Positions 1 through 8,311 are shown, numbered from the stretch's first letter. The stretch: 30,986 bases of DNA from JAJKJG01 sp036386395 (GCA_036386395.1 DASVVU010000203.1:1-30986); one strand, 5' to 3'. Numbers and translations: made by a program. The notes: generated from the sequence alone by a model not told the origin.

Positions 1-37
1 CCCGCTTGCGCCGGATGTGACGCTGGTGGGGTCATAA
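1..37 (+). CDS. C-terminal tail of an upstream gene (partial)
   Basis: A frame open from base 2 to a TAA at 35-37 encodes PLAPDVTLVGS and ends just before the first palindromic repeat. The position directly before two permeases and an ATPase suggests another member of that transporter operon, such as the binding protein or the partner ATPase. Eleven residues are too few to assign a family. Confidence 0.35.
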   Translation, partial: PLAPDVTLVGS

Positions 38-39
38 AC

Positions 40-164
40 CCCTCTCCCCGCTTCGCGGGGAGAGGCCGACTCGCGAAGCGAGCGGGTGAGGGGCCGGGGG
101 CGCGACAACGCGAACTCCCCAGGCCCCTCACCCTAGCCCTCTCCCCGCAAGCGGGGAGAGGGGA
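40..164. repeat. Palindromic intergenic repeat, family A, copy 1
   Basis: The left half begins CCTCTCCCCG-CTTCG-CGGGGAGAGG and continues with GCGGGTGAGGGGCC. The right half reads GGCCCCTCACCC and ends CTCTCCCCGCAAGCGGGGAG. The halves are inverted copies of one another, and each contains its own hairpin. Further copies lie at 5924-6086, 19029-19168 and, within a gene, 24521-24670. The element ends 12 bases before the permease start, so it occupies the whole leader between the upstream gene and the permease and could affect transcript folding or processing. Confidence 0.9.
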
Positions 165-176
165 TAGAACGGAGCC

Positions 177-1154
177 ATGCTCGTCTATCTCATCCGGCGC
201 CTCGGCCAGTCGCTCCTCGTCGTCGCCGTGATGGCGACGCTGGTGTTCGTGGCGATGTTCGCGGTCGGCGACCCGGTCGACATCCTGGCGAGCCCCGACG
301 CCGACCAGATCGAGCGCGACGCCATCGCCAGGCGCCTCGGCCTCGACCGGCCCTTGTGGGAGCAGTTCGGCCTCTTCGCCTGGCGGGCGCTGCACGGCGA
401 CCTCGGGCGCTCCTTCGTCTACAACGTGCCGGCCGTCGACGTGATCCTGCAACGCCTGCCGGCGACGCTCGAGCTCGCGCTCACGGGCCTCGTCTTCTCG
501 ATCGCGATCGGCATCCCGCTCGGCGTGCTCGCCGGCCTCAGGCCGTACTCCTGGCTCGGACGCGGCATCATGTCGGGCTCGATCCTCGGCTTCTCCCTGC
601 CGAACTTCTGGATCGGCCTGATGCTGATCCTCCTCTTCGCGGTCGAGCTGCGCATCCTGCCGGCCGGGGGGCGCGGCCCGACCGTGACGGTCCTCGGCAT
701 CCCGACCGCGATCTTCACCCTCGAAGGCCTGAAGCACCTCATCCTGCCGGCCCTGACGCTCGCCCTCTACAAGTCCGCCCTCGTCGTCCGTATCGCCCAG
801 GCCGGCACCCGCGAGGTGATGCTGCAGGACTACATCCGCTTCGCCCGGGCCAAGGGCCTCAAGCGCTCGCGCATCGTCGGCGTGCACGTGATGAAGAACA
901 TCCTGATCCCGGTCGTCACCGTGCTCGGCCTCGAGCTCGGCTCGATGATCGCCTTCGCGGTCGTGACCGAGACGGTGTTCGCCTACCCGGGCATGGGCAA
1001 GCTCCTGATCGACTCGATCAACCGCCTCGACCGCCCGATCATCGTCGCCTACCTGATGATGACCGTCGTGATCTTCGTCGTCATCAACCTCCTGGTCGAC
1101 CTCCTCTACGCCGCGATCGACCCGCGGGTGCGGCTCGCGGAGGCGAAGGGGTAG
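177..1154 (+). CDS. ABC peptide/nickel-family transporter permease, DppB type
   Basis: This is an inner-membrane permease of the DppB/OppB/NikB family, forming half of the substrate channel. The 325 residues are the normal family length. Helix 1 lies at about residues 9-30, followed by the typical periplasmic GDPVD segment near 32-36. The cytoplasmic coupling loop has the family pattern DYIRFARAKGLKRSRIVGVHVMKN read in two parts near residues 217-240, and the end reads AAIDPRVRL. The ATG follows ACGGAG closely. The gene leads an operon with a DppC-type permease and an ATPase, but the gap to the second permease holds a 120-base repeat. The ligand cannot be read from the permease; peptides, opines or nickel are all possible in this family. 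Confidence 0.93.
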   Translation: MLVYLIRRLGQSLLVVAVMATLVFVAMFAVGDPVDILASPDADQIERDAIARRLGLDRPLWEQFGLFAWRALHGDLGRSFVYNVPAVDVILQRLPATLELALTGLVFSIAIGIPLGVLAGLRPYSWLGRGIMSGSILGFSLPNFWIGLMLILLFAVELRILPAGGRGPTVTVLGIPTAIFTLEGLKHLILPALTLALYKSALVVRIAQAGTREVMLQDYIRFARAKGLKRSRIVGVHVMKNILIPVVTVLGLELGSMIAFAVVTETVFAYPGMGKLLIDSINRLDRPIIVAYLMMTVVIFVVINLLVDLLYAAIDPRVRLAEAKG

Positions 1155-1176
1155 CTGTGATGAGGGCCACCTCAAA

Positions 1177-1297
1177 CCTCCTCATGCTGAGGTGCTCGCG
1201 CGTAAGCGCGAGCCTCGAAGCACGCACCGGCGCTTGGGCGCCTTTTCGGCGGTGTGCGTCCTTCGAGGCTCGCTTCGCTCGCACCTCAGGATGAGGA
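1177..1297. repeat. Palindromic repeat, family C, inside a transporter operon
   Basis: The left arm starts CCTCATGCTGAGGTGC and continues to GAGCCTCGAAGCACGCACCG. The right arm is its inverted copy, starting CGGTGTGCGTCCTTCGAGGC and ending GCACCTCAGGATGAGG. The ends CCTCAT-CTGAGGTGC match a repeat type I know as common between genes in Rhizobiales. It fills nearly the whole gap between the two permease genes. Confidence 0.88.
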
Positions 1298-1320
1298 CGT
1301 TGGAATAGCAGGCATTAGAG

Positions 1321-2274
1321 ATGGCCGATTACGTCCAAGCCGACCGGGTCGCGATCGCCCCGGAATTGCCGCCGGAGCCGATCGCGCCCGAGGCCGACCG
1401 CGGCGAGAGCCTGCTGCGGCGGCACGTGTCCGAGTTCTTCAAGGAGCCCGGCGCCGTGATCGGCCTCGCCGTGCTCATGGCCCTCGTCCTCGTCGCGGTG
1501 CTGGCGCCCTTCATCGCGCCGCAGAACCCTTACGACCTCTCGAAGCTCGACATCATGGACAACGTGCTCAAGCCCGGCGAGACGCTCGGCTCGGGCATCA
1601 CGGCCTTCCTCGGCACCGACGACCAGGGCCGGGACATGCTCTCGGCCATCATCTACGGGCTCCGCATCTCGCTTGCCGTCGGCGCGATCTCGGTCGTGAT
1701 CGCCTGCGCGGTCGGCGCCTCCGTCGGCGTGCTCGCGGCCTACGCCGGGGGCCGCGTCGAGTCGGTGGTGATGCGGATCGTCGACCTCCAGCTCTCGTTC
1801 CCGGCGATCCTCGTCGCCCTCGTGCTGCTCGCGGTGTTCGGGCGCGGGGTCGACAAGGTCGTCATCGCCCTCGTTATCGTGCAGTGGGCCTACTATGCCC
1901 GCACCGTGCGCGGCTCGGCCCTCGTCGAGAAGCGGCGCGAGTACATCGAGGCGGCGCGCTGCCTCGCCCTGCCGAAGTCCCGCGTCGTGTTCCGGCACCT
2001 CCTGCCGAACTGCCTGCCGCCGCTCATCGTCGTCGCGACCGTGCAGGTCGCGCACGCCATCGCGCTCGAGTCGACCCTCTCGTTCCTCGGCGTCGGCGTG
2101 CCGGTGACCGAGCCCTCCCTAGGCATGCTGATCGCCCACGGCTACAACTACCTGCTCTCGGGCAAGTACTGGATCTCGACCTTCCCCGGCGTCGCCCTGG
2201 TGATCGCGATCGTCGCCATCAACCTCGTCGGCGACCGCCTGCGCGACGTGCTCAACCCGAGGCTGGCGCGGTGA
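1321..2274 (+). CDS. ABC peptide/nickel-family transporter permease, DppC type
   Basis: This is the second permease subunit, 317 residues, which pairs with the DppB-type protein upstream. A soluble N-terminus of about 45 residues precedes the first helix at about 46-66. The family hallmark GTDDQGRDMLSAIIYGLRIS lies near residues 99-118. The EAA coupling motif (YIEAARCLALPKSRVVFRHL) lies near 205-225, and the C-terminus ends DVLNPRLAR. The ATG at 1321 has only a weak ribosome-binding site. The stop overlaps the GTG of the ATPase gene by four bases (GTGA), so translation of the two is probably coupled. The substrate is unknown. Confidence 0.93.
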   Translation: MADYVQADRVAIAPELPPEPIAPEADRGESLLRRHVSEFFKEPGAVIGLAVLMALVLVAVLAPFIAPQNPYDLSKLDIMDNVLKPGETLGSGITAFLGTDDQGRDMLSAIIYGLRISLAVGAISVVIACAVGASVGVLAAYAGGRVESVVMRIVDLQLSFPAILVALVLLAVFGRGVDKVVIALVIVQWAYYARTVRGSALVEKRREYIEAARCLALPKSRVVFRHLLPNCLPPLIVVATVQVAHAIALESTLSFLGVGVPVTEPSLGMLIAHGYNYLLSGKYWISTFPGVALVIAIVAINLVGDRLRDVLNPRLAR

Positions 2275-3263
2275 GCGAAACCGCTCCCATCCTCTCCGTC
2301 CGCGACCTTATCGTCACCTTCGCGACCCGCGAGGGCACGGTCACCGCCGTGAACGGCGTGTCGCTCGACCTGCATCCGGGCGAGGTGCTCGGCCTCGTCG
2401 GCGAATCGGGCTCAGGCAAGTCAGTGACGGGGCTTGCGATCCTCGGCCTCATCGACCCGCCCGGAAGGATCGCGGGCGGCTCCATCAGGCTCGATGGGGA
2501 AGAACTGATCGACCGGCCCGAGGAGGAGCTGCGTCGGCTTCGCGGCCGCCGCCTCGCCATGATCTTCCAGGACCCGATGACGACGCTCAACCCGGTGCTG
2601 CGCATCGACACGCAGATGATCGAGGCGATCCGGGCGCACGAGCGCGTGTCCGAGAAGGCAGCGCGGGAGCGCGCCGCGCAGGCGCTCGTGAAGGTCGGCA
2701 TTCCGTCGCCGCAGGAGCGCCTCGACGCCTATCCGCACCAGTTCTCCGGCGGCATGCGCCAGCGCGTCGCGATCGCGATCGCCCTCCTGCATCGCCCGGC
2801 CGTGCTCGTCGCCGACGAGCCGACGACGGCCCTCGACGTGACGATCCAGGCCCAGATCCTTGCCGAGGTGCAGGCGCTCGCCGCCGAGACCGGCACGGCG
2901 ATGCTGTGGATCACCCACGACCTCTCGGTCATCGCCGGCCTCGCCGACCGCATCGCCGTCATGTACGCCGGCCGCATCGTCGAGGAGGGCGGCGTCGCCG
3001 ACGTCCTCGAGCGCCCGATCCATCCTTACACGGCGGGCCTCATCGGCTCCGTGCCGAGCCGCAACAAGCGCGGCGTGCCGCTCGCCCAGATCCCCGGCAT
3101 GACGCCGTCGCTCGCGAAGCTGCCGCAAGGCTGCCCGTTCTCGCCCCGCTGCCCGCGGGCGACCGTCACCTGCCGCACGGTGATGCCGGAACCCACGCCT
3201 TACGAAGGGGCCCGCACGGCACGCTGCCACCATCCGCTGACGGGCGAGCCCCTGGCGGCGTGA
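2271..3263 (+). CDS. ABC peptide transporter ATP-binding protein, DppD/OppD type
   Basis: This is the cytoplasmic ATPase that drives the transporter. Within 330 residues it shows the Walker A GESGSGKS (44-51), Q-loop Q100, signature SGGMRQR (159-165), Walker B with D182-E183 and switch H216. The C-terminal oligopeptide-transporter extension carries the cysteine cluster CPFSPRCPRATVTC. The GTG start at 2271 overlaps the preceding stop; upstream in-frame codons only run through the permease gene and are not used. OppD/DppD proteins normally work with an OppF/DppF partner, but no partner follows: the next gene is convergent and ends 15 bases away. The partner may lie upstream of the window, or this protein may form a homodimer. 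Confidence 0.93.
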   Translation: MSETAPILSVRDLIVTFATREGTVTAVNGVSLDLHPGEVLGLVGESGSGKSVTGLAILGLIDPPGRIAGGSIRLDGEELIDRPEEELRRLRGRRLAMIFQDPMTTLNPVLRIDTQMIEAIRAHERVSEKAARERAAQALVKVGIPSPQERLDAYPHQFSGGMRQRVAIAIALLHRPAVLVADEPTTALDVTIQAQILAEVQALAAETGTAMLWITHDLSVIAGLADRIAVMYAGRIVEEGGVADVLERPIHPYTAGLIGSVPSRNKRGVPLAQIPGMTPSLAKLPQGCPFSPRCPRATVTCRTVMPEPTPYEGARTARCHHPLTGEPLAA

Positions 3264-3277
3264 GCCGGCAAGAAAAA

Positions 3278-3817
3278 TCAGGCGGCGGCCCGGACCTTCT
3301 CGATTTCGACCGTCGTGCCGGTCGCGGTCGCGCGCTCGCGGGCGACGATGCGGTCGCCAGGCTCGATCGTGCCCATCGCCACGTCGCGGTCCGGCAGCAC
3401 CACGGTCGCGCTCTTGTTGACGAAGACGACGACGTGGCGCTTCTCGCGAAGCGAGGCCGCCGCCCACTGCTTGAGCTGGCCGTAGTAGGGCTCGCGCTTC
3501 CACGCCGCGGCGCTGCCGGGATCGACCTGCACCAGGAGGAAGCGGGTCGCCGGATCGACGGTCAGCACCATCTTGGAGCGCTCGGGCTTCCACTCGGGGC
3601 CGAGCCAGGGGGCGGTCATCCAGAGGCAATGGAAGGCGCGGCAGTGCTCCGGCCGCGTCGCATGGATGCCGCAGCCCTTCCCGGGCAGGCAGTGCCGGCA
3701 CCACTGTCCCATCGGCTTGTTGAGTGACGGCACGTCGAACACCTTGCAGCACAAGGTGCAGGTGCCGCAATCCTTCCCCGGCGCCGGCTGCGAGGTGAAT
3801 TCGGTCGGGTTGAGCAT
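3278..3817 (-). CDS. YkgJ-family cysteine cluster protein
   Basis: This 179-residue cytoplasmic protein has a cysteine-rich N-terminal region: CGTCTLCC at about residues 18-25, then CRHCLPGKGCG and EHCRAFHC. That arrangement is typical of the YkgJ family (PF03692), whose members are thought to bind zinc or an iron-sulfur cluster; their function is largely unknown. The C-terminal half is an unassigned alpha/beta region. The start chosen is MLNPTEF at 3817. An upstream in-frame start at 3871 would add 18 basic residues with no conserved look and would overlap the tail of the neighbouring small ORF frame. No good ribosome-binding site precedes 3817, so the start is uncertain. It is convergent with the ATPase gene. 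Confidence 0.85.
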   Translation of the reverse strand: MLNPTEFTSQPAPGKDCGTCTLCCKVFDVPSLNKPMGQWCRHCLPGKGCGIHATRPEHCRAFHCLWMTAPWLGPEWKPERSKMVLTVDPATRFLLVQVDPGSAAAWKREPYYGQLKQWAAASLREKRHVVVFVNKSATVVLPDRDVAMGTIEPGDRIVARERATATGTTVEIEKVRAAA

Positions 3818-3902
3818 GGCGCGGCTTTTAGCGCATGCGCGGACCGGGGTCGACCGGCGATTCGCGCCCAAGCTCGGGATCGACCTCGCGCCGCTCCGCC
3901 TG

Positions 3903-3995
3903 CTAGTTGCGGTGCCAGAACGTCCGCTTGAAGCCCCGCAGGTGCTTCCACCACTGCGGCGCCTTCGCGAGGTGGCCTTTCTTGACGTTGGCCAT
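3903..3995 (-). CDS. Small basic Trp-rich protein, 30 residues, possibly truncated by TAG
   Basis: An ATG at 3995 is preceded by a consensus AGGAGG six bases upstream, the best ribosome-binding site in this part of the window. It encodes a 30-residue basic protein, MANVKKGHLAKAP, then QWWKHLRGFKRTFWHRN, ending at TAG. The WWKHLR...FW pattern resembles small uncharacterised proteins I recall from Rhizobiales, but I cannot confirm this without a search. After the TAG the frame stays open for 24 codons (QAERREVDPEL...) to a TAA at 3828-3830, with about 80 percent G/C at third positions. The natural protein may therefore be 55 residues, cut by a point mutation of a CGG or CAG-like codon. The function is unknown. 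Confidence 0.62.
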   Translation of the reverse strand: MANVKKGHLAKAPQWWKHLRGFKRTFWHRN

Positions 3996-4018
3996 TGTAC
4001 GCCTCCTGCAATCGGATT

Positions 4019-4459
4019 TCACCGCACCGGACCAGGGGCTGGGTTCTGGAACAGCGTGACCAATGCGAGCACCAAAAGGAAAATGATGATCCAGAGGGCG
4101 ACGTTCCTGATCTTCTCAGGGAGCGTCGAGCCCATCCACGGGCGGCTCAATTCCCCGCGCTCGTCGAGCGGCGGCGGCGACTCCATGTAGAAATCCGGGT
4201 GGAGCTCCACCGTGCGCGTCGCGCGATCCACCCACTTTCCTTCGTGCCATACGCCGACGTGCCACCCGCCCTGCGACGGGCAGTGCAGGAGCAGCGGCTT
4301 GTCGGCCATTTCTTCCGGAACGGCGCTCCGTATGGGCAAGATAGATGGGACTGTTGTCATCTTTCTCCCTTTGCCGTTCACGGACATGATCCACGCGAGA
4401 ACACCGATCGGGAGCGCCAGGAAGAGAAACGTCGTGATGTCGAATCCAAAGACCATCAT
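4019..4459 (-). CDS. Hypothetical membrane protein with two hydrophobic segments
   Basis: I recognise no characterised family. The 146-residue frame has a hydrophobic segment at about 8-27 followed by GKGRK, a soluble middle with GGWHVGVWHEGKWVD and a Pro-rich PPPLDE stretch, and a second helix at about 117-137 (WIIIFLLVLALVTLF). The spaced tryptophans in the middle faintly recall DUF551-type domains. There are two possible starts. The ATG at 4459 gives the two-helix form but has a weak ribosome-binding site. The ATG at 4360 (MTTVPSILP) follows GGGAG-AAAG and would give a 113-residue protein with only the C-terminal anchor. The gene is divergent from the aminotransferase, sharing a 77-base gap. 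Confidence 0.7.
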   Translation of the reverse strand: MMVFGFDITTFLFLALPIGVLAWIMSVNGKGRKMTTVPSILPIRSAVPEEMADKPLLLHCPSQGGWHVGVWHEGKWVDRATRTVELHPDFYMESPPPLDERGELSRPWMGSTLPEKIRNVALWIIIFLLVLALVTLFQNPAPGPVR

Positions 4460-4536
4460 GGCCCTGCCCGTCGCTTGGTCGCCCGGGGCGACGGGCGTAG
4501 TCTCTACCTGATTCCGCTCCCGCCGGAGACCCGCCC

Positions 4537-5919
4537 GTGCTCTCGAACCTTGCCGCCCGCGACGTCGAAACCCTGATCCACCCCTATACGAACCTCGCGA
4601 GCTTCCGCGAGACCGGGCCGCTGATCCTCGAGCGCGGCGAGGGCGCGTGGATCTTCGACTCCGACGGCAAGCCCTACATCGAGGGCATGGCGGGGCTGTG
4701 GTGCACGGCGCTCGGCTACTCCAACGCCGAGCTGATCGACGCCGCCATGGAGCAGTTCCGGAAGCTTCCCTTCACGCACCTGTTCTCCGGCCGCAGCCAC
4801 GACCCGGCGATCGAGCTCGCCGAGCAGCTCAAGGAGATCGCCCCGGTCCCGATGTCCAAGGTGTTCTTCACGGCGTCCGGCTCGGAGGCGAACGACACGC
4901 AGGTCAAGCTCGCCTGGTACATGAACAACGCGCTCGGGCGCCCGAAGAAGAAGAAGATCATTGCCCGCCTCAAGGGCTACCACGGCGTCACGGTCGCGTC
5001 GGCCTCGCTCACGGGGCTGCCGGCGAACCACACCGACTTCGACCTGCCGATCCAGAACATCCTCCACGCCTCCTGCCCGCACCATTACCGCTTCGCCGAG
5101 CCCGGCGAATCCGAGGAGGACTTTTCCACGCGGCTCGCCGACGAGCTGGAGGAGATCATCCAGCGCGAGGGGCCGGACACGGTCGCGGCCTTCATCGCCG
5201 AGCCGGTCATGGGGGCGGGCGGCGCGCTGATCCCGCCGGCCGGCTACTTCCCGAAGATGCAGGCGGTGTGCGAGCGGCACGACGTGCTGTTCATCGCCGA
5301 CGAGGTCATCACCGGCTTCTGCCGCCTCGGGACGATGTGGGGCTCGGAGAAGCTCGGCATCCGCCCGGACACCATCTCCTTCGCCAAGGCCGTCACCTCG
5401 GCCTACCTGCCGCTCGGCGGCGTGATGGTAAACGAGGCGATGTACCAGGCCCTCCTCGACGAGAGCCGCAAGATCGGCCTCTTCGGCCACGGCTACACCT
5501 ACTCGGGCCACCCGGTCTCCTGCGCCGTGGCGCTGAAGGCGATCGAGATCTACCGGCGCGACCGCATGGTCGAGCAGGTGAAGGCGAAGGCGCCGCTGTT
5601 CGAGGGGCGCCTCGCGGCGCTCGCCGAGCACCCTCTCGTCGGCGAGGCGAGGGGCTTGGGGCTCATCGGCGGCCTCGAGATCGTCGCCGACAAGGCCACG
5701 AAGCGGCAGTTCGACCCGAAGAAGGGCGTCGCGGTGAAGTGCGTCGGCTTCGCGCAAGCCGAGGGGCTGATCGTGCGCTCCCTTTCCGGCGACCGCATCG
5801 CGGTCTGCCCGCCGCTCATCATCTCGGAAGAGGAGATCGGCGAGCTCTTCGACCGCCTCGGCCGTGCACTCGACCGCACCCACGAGTGGGTGCGGCGGGA
5901 GGGGCTGGCGGCGGCTTAA
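4537..5919 (+). CDS. Class III (omega) PLP-dependent aminotransferase
   Basis: This cytosolic pyridoxal-phosphate enzyme moves an amino group between an amine or omega-amino acid and a keto acid such as pyruvate. The 460 residues are the usual length. Visible are the phosphate-binding GSEAND (115-120), YHG (148-150) stacking on the cofactor, EPVMGAGG (222-229), D255 in IADEVITGF contacting the pyridine nitrogen, and catalytic K284 in ISFAKAVTSAYLPLGG. The start is GTG at 4537, with GGAG about 8 bases upstream. The sequence is closest in look to the putrescine/beta-alanine:pyruvate subgroup, but the amine substrate cannot be read. The gene stands alone on this strand, followed by a family A repeat that separates it from a convergent gene. 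Confidence 0.93.
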   Translation: MLSNLAARDVETLIHPYTNLASFRETGPLILERGEGAWIFDSDGKPYIEGMAGLWCTALGYSNAELIDAAMEQFRKLPFTHLFSGRSHDPAIELAEQLKEIAPVPMSKVFFTASGSEANDTQVKLAWYMNNALGRPKKKKIIARLKGYHGVTVASASLTGLPANHTDFDLPIQNILHASCPHHYRFAEPGESEEDFSTRLADELEEIIQREGPDTVAAFIAEPVMGAGGALIPPAGYFPKMQAVCERHDVLFIADEVITGFCRLGTMWGSEKLGIRPDTISFAKAVTSAYLPLGGVMVNEAMYQALLDESRKIGLFGHGYTYSGHPVSCAVALKAIEIYRRDRMVEQVKAKAPLFEGRLAALAEHPLVGEARGLGLIGGLEIVADKATKRQFDPKKGVAVKCVGFAQAEGLIVRSLSGDRIAVCPPLIISEEEIGELFDRLGRALDRTHEWVRREGLAAA

Positions 5920-5923
5920 GACA

Positions 5924-6086
5924 CCTCTCCCCGCTTGCGGGGAGAGGCCGACTCGCGAAGCGAGCGGGTGAGAGGCCGGGGGAGCGGCCGAGCGTGCCCC
6001 AGGCCCCTCACCCTCGCTACGCCTTCGGCTCCGCTTGCTTTGCGCCCTCCGGCGCAAAGCCCTCTCCCCGCAAAGCGGGGAGAGGA
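5924..6086. repeat. Palindromic repeat, family A, copy 2, between convergent genes
   Basis: The element opens CCTCTCCCCGCTTGCGGGGA, continues GCGGGTGAGAGGCC, and closes with CCCCTCACCC and CTCTCCCCGCAAAGCGGGGA. The right half carries an extra run (6016-6058) rich in CTTTGCGCC/GGCGCAAAG, itself an inverted pair. It starts five bases after the aminotransferase stop and ends 14 bases from the EF-G2-like stop, so it could serve as a two-way terminator. Confidence 0.9.
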
Positions 6087-6099
6087 GGGGGAGCGCGCC

Positions 6100-8151
6100 T
6101 CAGTGCGCCGCGGCGGCCTTCTGGGCCTGCATCACCATCTCGGCCGGGCGGCCGGTGAGCTCGGCCATGTGGTCGAACTTGGTCGAGAAGGTGCCGACGC
6201 CGGCGGTCGCGGAGCGCAGCTCGACGATGAGGTCGCCGATCTCGGACTCGGGGATCATGGCGTTGAGCACGTCCCAGCCCTGCCAGCCGGGCCGCGAGTC
6301 GTAGCCGAGGATCTGCCCGCGCCTTGCGGTCACGAGGCCCGACGCCTTCGACATCGCCTCGCTCGGGATCGCGATCTCGACCGAAAGAATCGGCTCGAGC
6401 AGCACCGGCTTTGCCTTCGGCAGGGCCTCGGTCATCCCGAGCTTCGCGGCCGCCTGGAAGGCGGCGTCGGACGAGTCGACCGTGTGGTAGGAGCCGTCGA
6501 CGAGCGTTACGGCGAGGTCGACCACGGGGAAGCCGAGCGGCCCGCGCTTGATGAAGTCGCGCACGCCCGCCTCGACCGAGGGGATGTACTGGCGCGGGAC
6601 GACGCCGCCGGTGATCTTGTCCTCGAACACGAAACCCTCGCCGCGGGGCAGCGGGCGGATCTCGATGACGCAGTCGCCGAACTGGCCGTGGCCGCCGGTC
6701 TGCTTCTTGTGCCGGCCCCGCGCGCCGGCCGGGGCCTTGATGGTCTCGCAGTAGCCGACCTTGGGCTTGCCCGTCTCGACGCCGACCTGGAAGCGCGACT
6801 GCAGGCGCTCGAAGGCGACGCGGAGATGCATCTCGCCCTGGCCCAGAAGCCGCATCTCGCCCATGTCGGCCTTGTGCTCCAGCGACAGCGCCGGGTCCTC
6901 CTCGATGATCTTGTGGATCGCGCTGGTCAGCCGCACGTCGTCCTTGCGGTCCTTGACCCTGACCGAGAAGGCGTAGACCGGCTCCGGCGGCGCGACCGAG
7001 GCGACCGCGGCGGGCCGGGCCTTGCCGGCCGCGAAGGCGTCGCCGGTCGCAATGGTCTCCAGGCGCGCGAAGCCCAGCGTCTCGCCCTCCTTCGCCTCCG
7101 GCTGGCGCGCCGTCTGGCTGCCGACGAAGGACACGAGGCCGGCGATGCGGCTCTCCTGGCCGCCCGAGCCCACCACCGTGTCGCCCTCCTTGAAGGCGCC
7201 GCGCAGGACGCGGGCGATCGAGAGCTTGCCGCCGTGGGTCGTGTGCTGGGTGCGCATCACCTGGGCGAGCGGCGCGCCCGAGTCGGCGACGCCGAGGCGC
7301 GCACGAGTGTCGGCGAGGCGCGGCGCCTCGTGGCGGAGCGCCTTCAGGAGACGCGTCACGCCGTTGCCGCGCTCGGCCGCGCCGATCATCGCCGGCACGA
7401 CCTGGCGCTCGCGCAGTTCCTTGGCGAGGTCCTCGAACACCCTGTCCTTCGGCGGGTCGATCTCGGAGATCAGGTCCTCCATCAAGGCGTCGTCGTGGTC
7501 GGCGAGGCGCTCGAGCATGGAGAAGCGCGCCTCCTTCTCCCGCGGCAGCTCGCCGTCGGGGAGCTCGACCACCTCGCTCGGGGCGTGCTCGCGGTAGACG
7601 AAGGCGCGCTCCAGCGCGAGGTCGATGAAGCCGACCGCGATGCCGTCCTTCCAGATCGGGATCTGGCGAAGCAGCAGCGGCGTGCGCGACGCCTTCTGGA
7701 GGAGGGCCAGGGTCTCGCGCACGCGGCGGGTCGCGGTGTCGATCTTGTTGATGAACAGGAAGCGCGGGACGTCGGCCTCCTCGAGCTCGCGCAGCACGAG
7801 CTCGAGGGCGGGAATCTTGCGCTCGTCCGCCTCGCACACGACGACCGCGGCGTCGCACGCCGGCATGACGGTGCGCATGTCGTGCATGAACTCGACCGAG
7901 CCCGGGCAGTCCACGAAGGTGAAGGTCTCGTCCATGAACTTCGCCGTGGCGACGTTCGGCTCGACGGACATCGAATGGGCGCGGGCCTCGGGGCTCGAGT
8001 CGCCCACCATGTTGCCGGAGGCGGCGCGGCCGGCGCGCTCGATCGTGCCGGTGCGCTCCAGGATCGCTTCGAGAAGGGACGTCTTGCCGCTCTGGAAGGG
8101 GCCCACGATGGCGATGCACCGGGGGCCCGCGTCTGGTCTGCCGTTTGCCAT
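6100..8151 (-). CDS. Elongation factor G-like GTPase, EF-G2 group
   Basis: This 683-residue translation-factor-family GTPase keeps the EF-G domain order: G domain, beta-barrel domain II, then domains III-V, ending TKFDHMAELTGRPAEMV. The P-loop is GPFQSGKT (17-24) and G4 is NKID (135-138). The G3 motif reads DCPGSVEF (81-88), whereas EF-G has DTPGHVDF, so the catalytic histidine is replaced by serine (S85). The switch I motif RGITI is also absent; the equivalent stretch reads RAHSMSVE. This places it in the EF-G2-like group of unclear role rather than the main translocase. The start at 8151 follows GGAGG by eight bases. The gene is monocistronic, with a repeat behind it. Confidence 0.9.
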   Translation of the reverse strand: MANGRPDAGPRCIAIVGPFQSGKTSLLEAILERTGTIERAGRAASGNMVGDSSPEARAHSMSVEPNVATAKFMDETFTFVDCPGSVEFMHDMRTVMPACDAAVVVCEADERKIPALELVLRELEEADVPRFLFINKIDTATRRVRETLALLQKASRTPLLLRQIPIWKDGIAVGFIDLALERAFVYREHAPSEVVELPDGELPREKEARFSMLERLADHDDALMEDLISEIDPPKDRVFEDLAKELRERQVVPAMIGAAERGNGVTRLLKALRHEAPRLADTRARLGVADSGAPLAQVMRTQHTTHGGKLSIARVLRGAFKEGDTVVGSGGQESRIAGLVSFVGSQTARQPEAKEGETLGFARLETIATGDAFAAGKARPAAVASVAPPEPVYAFSVRVKDRKDDVRLTSAIHKIIEEDPALSLEHKADMGEMRLLGQGEMHLRVAFERLQSRFQVGVETGKPKVGYCETIKAPAGARGRHKKQTGGHGQFGDCVIEIRPLPRGEGFVFEDKITGGVVPRQYIPSVEAGVRDFIKRGPLGFPVVDLAVTLVDGSYHTVDSSDAAFQAAAKLGMTEALPKAKPVLLEPILSVEIAIPSEAMSKASGLVTARRGQILGYDSRPGWQGWDVLNAMIPESEIGDLIVELRSATAGVGTFSTKFDHMAELTGRPAEMVMQAQKAAAAH

Positions 8152-8265
8152 GATCCTTCCTCCGTGTCGCGCCCCAAGCGCCTTCTCGCGGGCGCTTCCG
8201 AGGTGGAATGCTCTGCCTGTCCCGGCGGGATGGCAAGAGGGCTTCGAGGAGGGGCTCGAACGCGA

Positions 8266-8289
8266 ACGGCCGGGCGCAAGCCCGGCCGT
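8266..8289 (-). terminator. Hairpin downstream of the DUF992 gene
   Basis: ACGGCCGGGC and GCCCGGCCGT form a perfect ten-base stem closed by a four-base loop, 22 bases past the DUF992 stop. The downstream minus-strand side is only mildly T-rich (TTCGCGTTC), so it is a weak intrinsic terminator or a 3'-end stabiliser. Confidence 0.6.
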
Positions 8290-8311
8290 CGAGGAGGATG
8301 TTTTGGCCGCT

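Noticed and set aside
40..164. CRISPR array, considered because of repeated GC-rich palindromes
   Set aside because: The copies are dispersed rather than tandem, have no regular spacers, and no cas genes are present.
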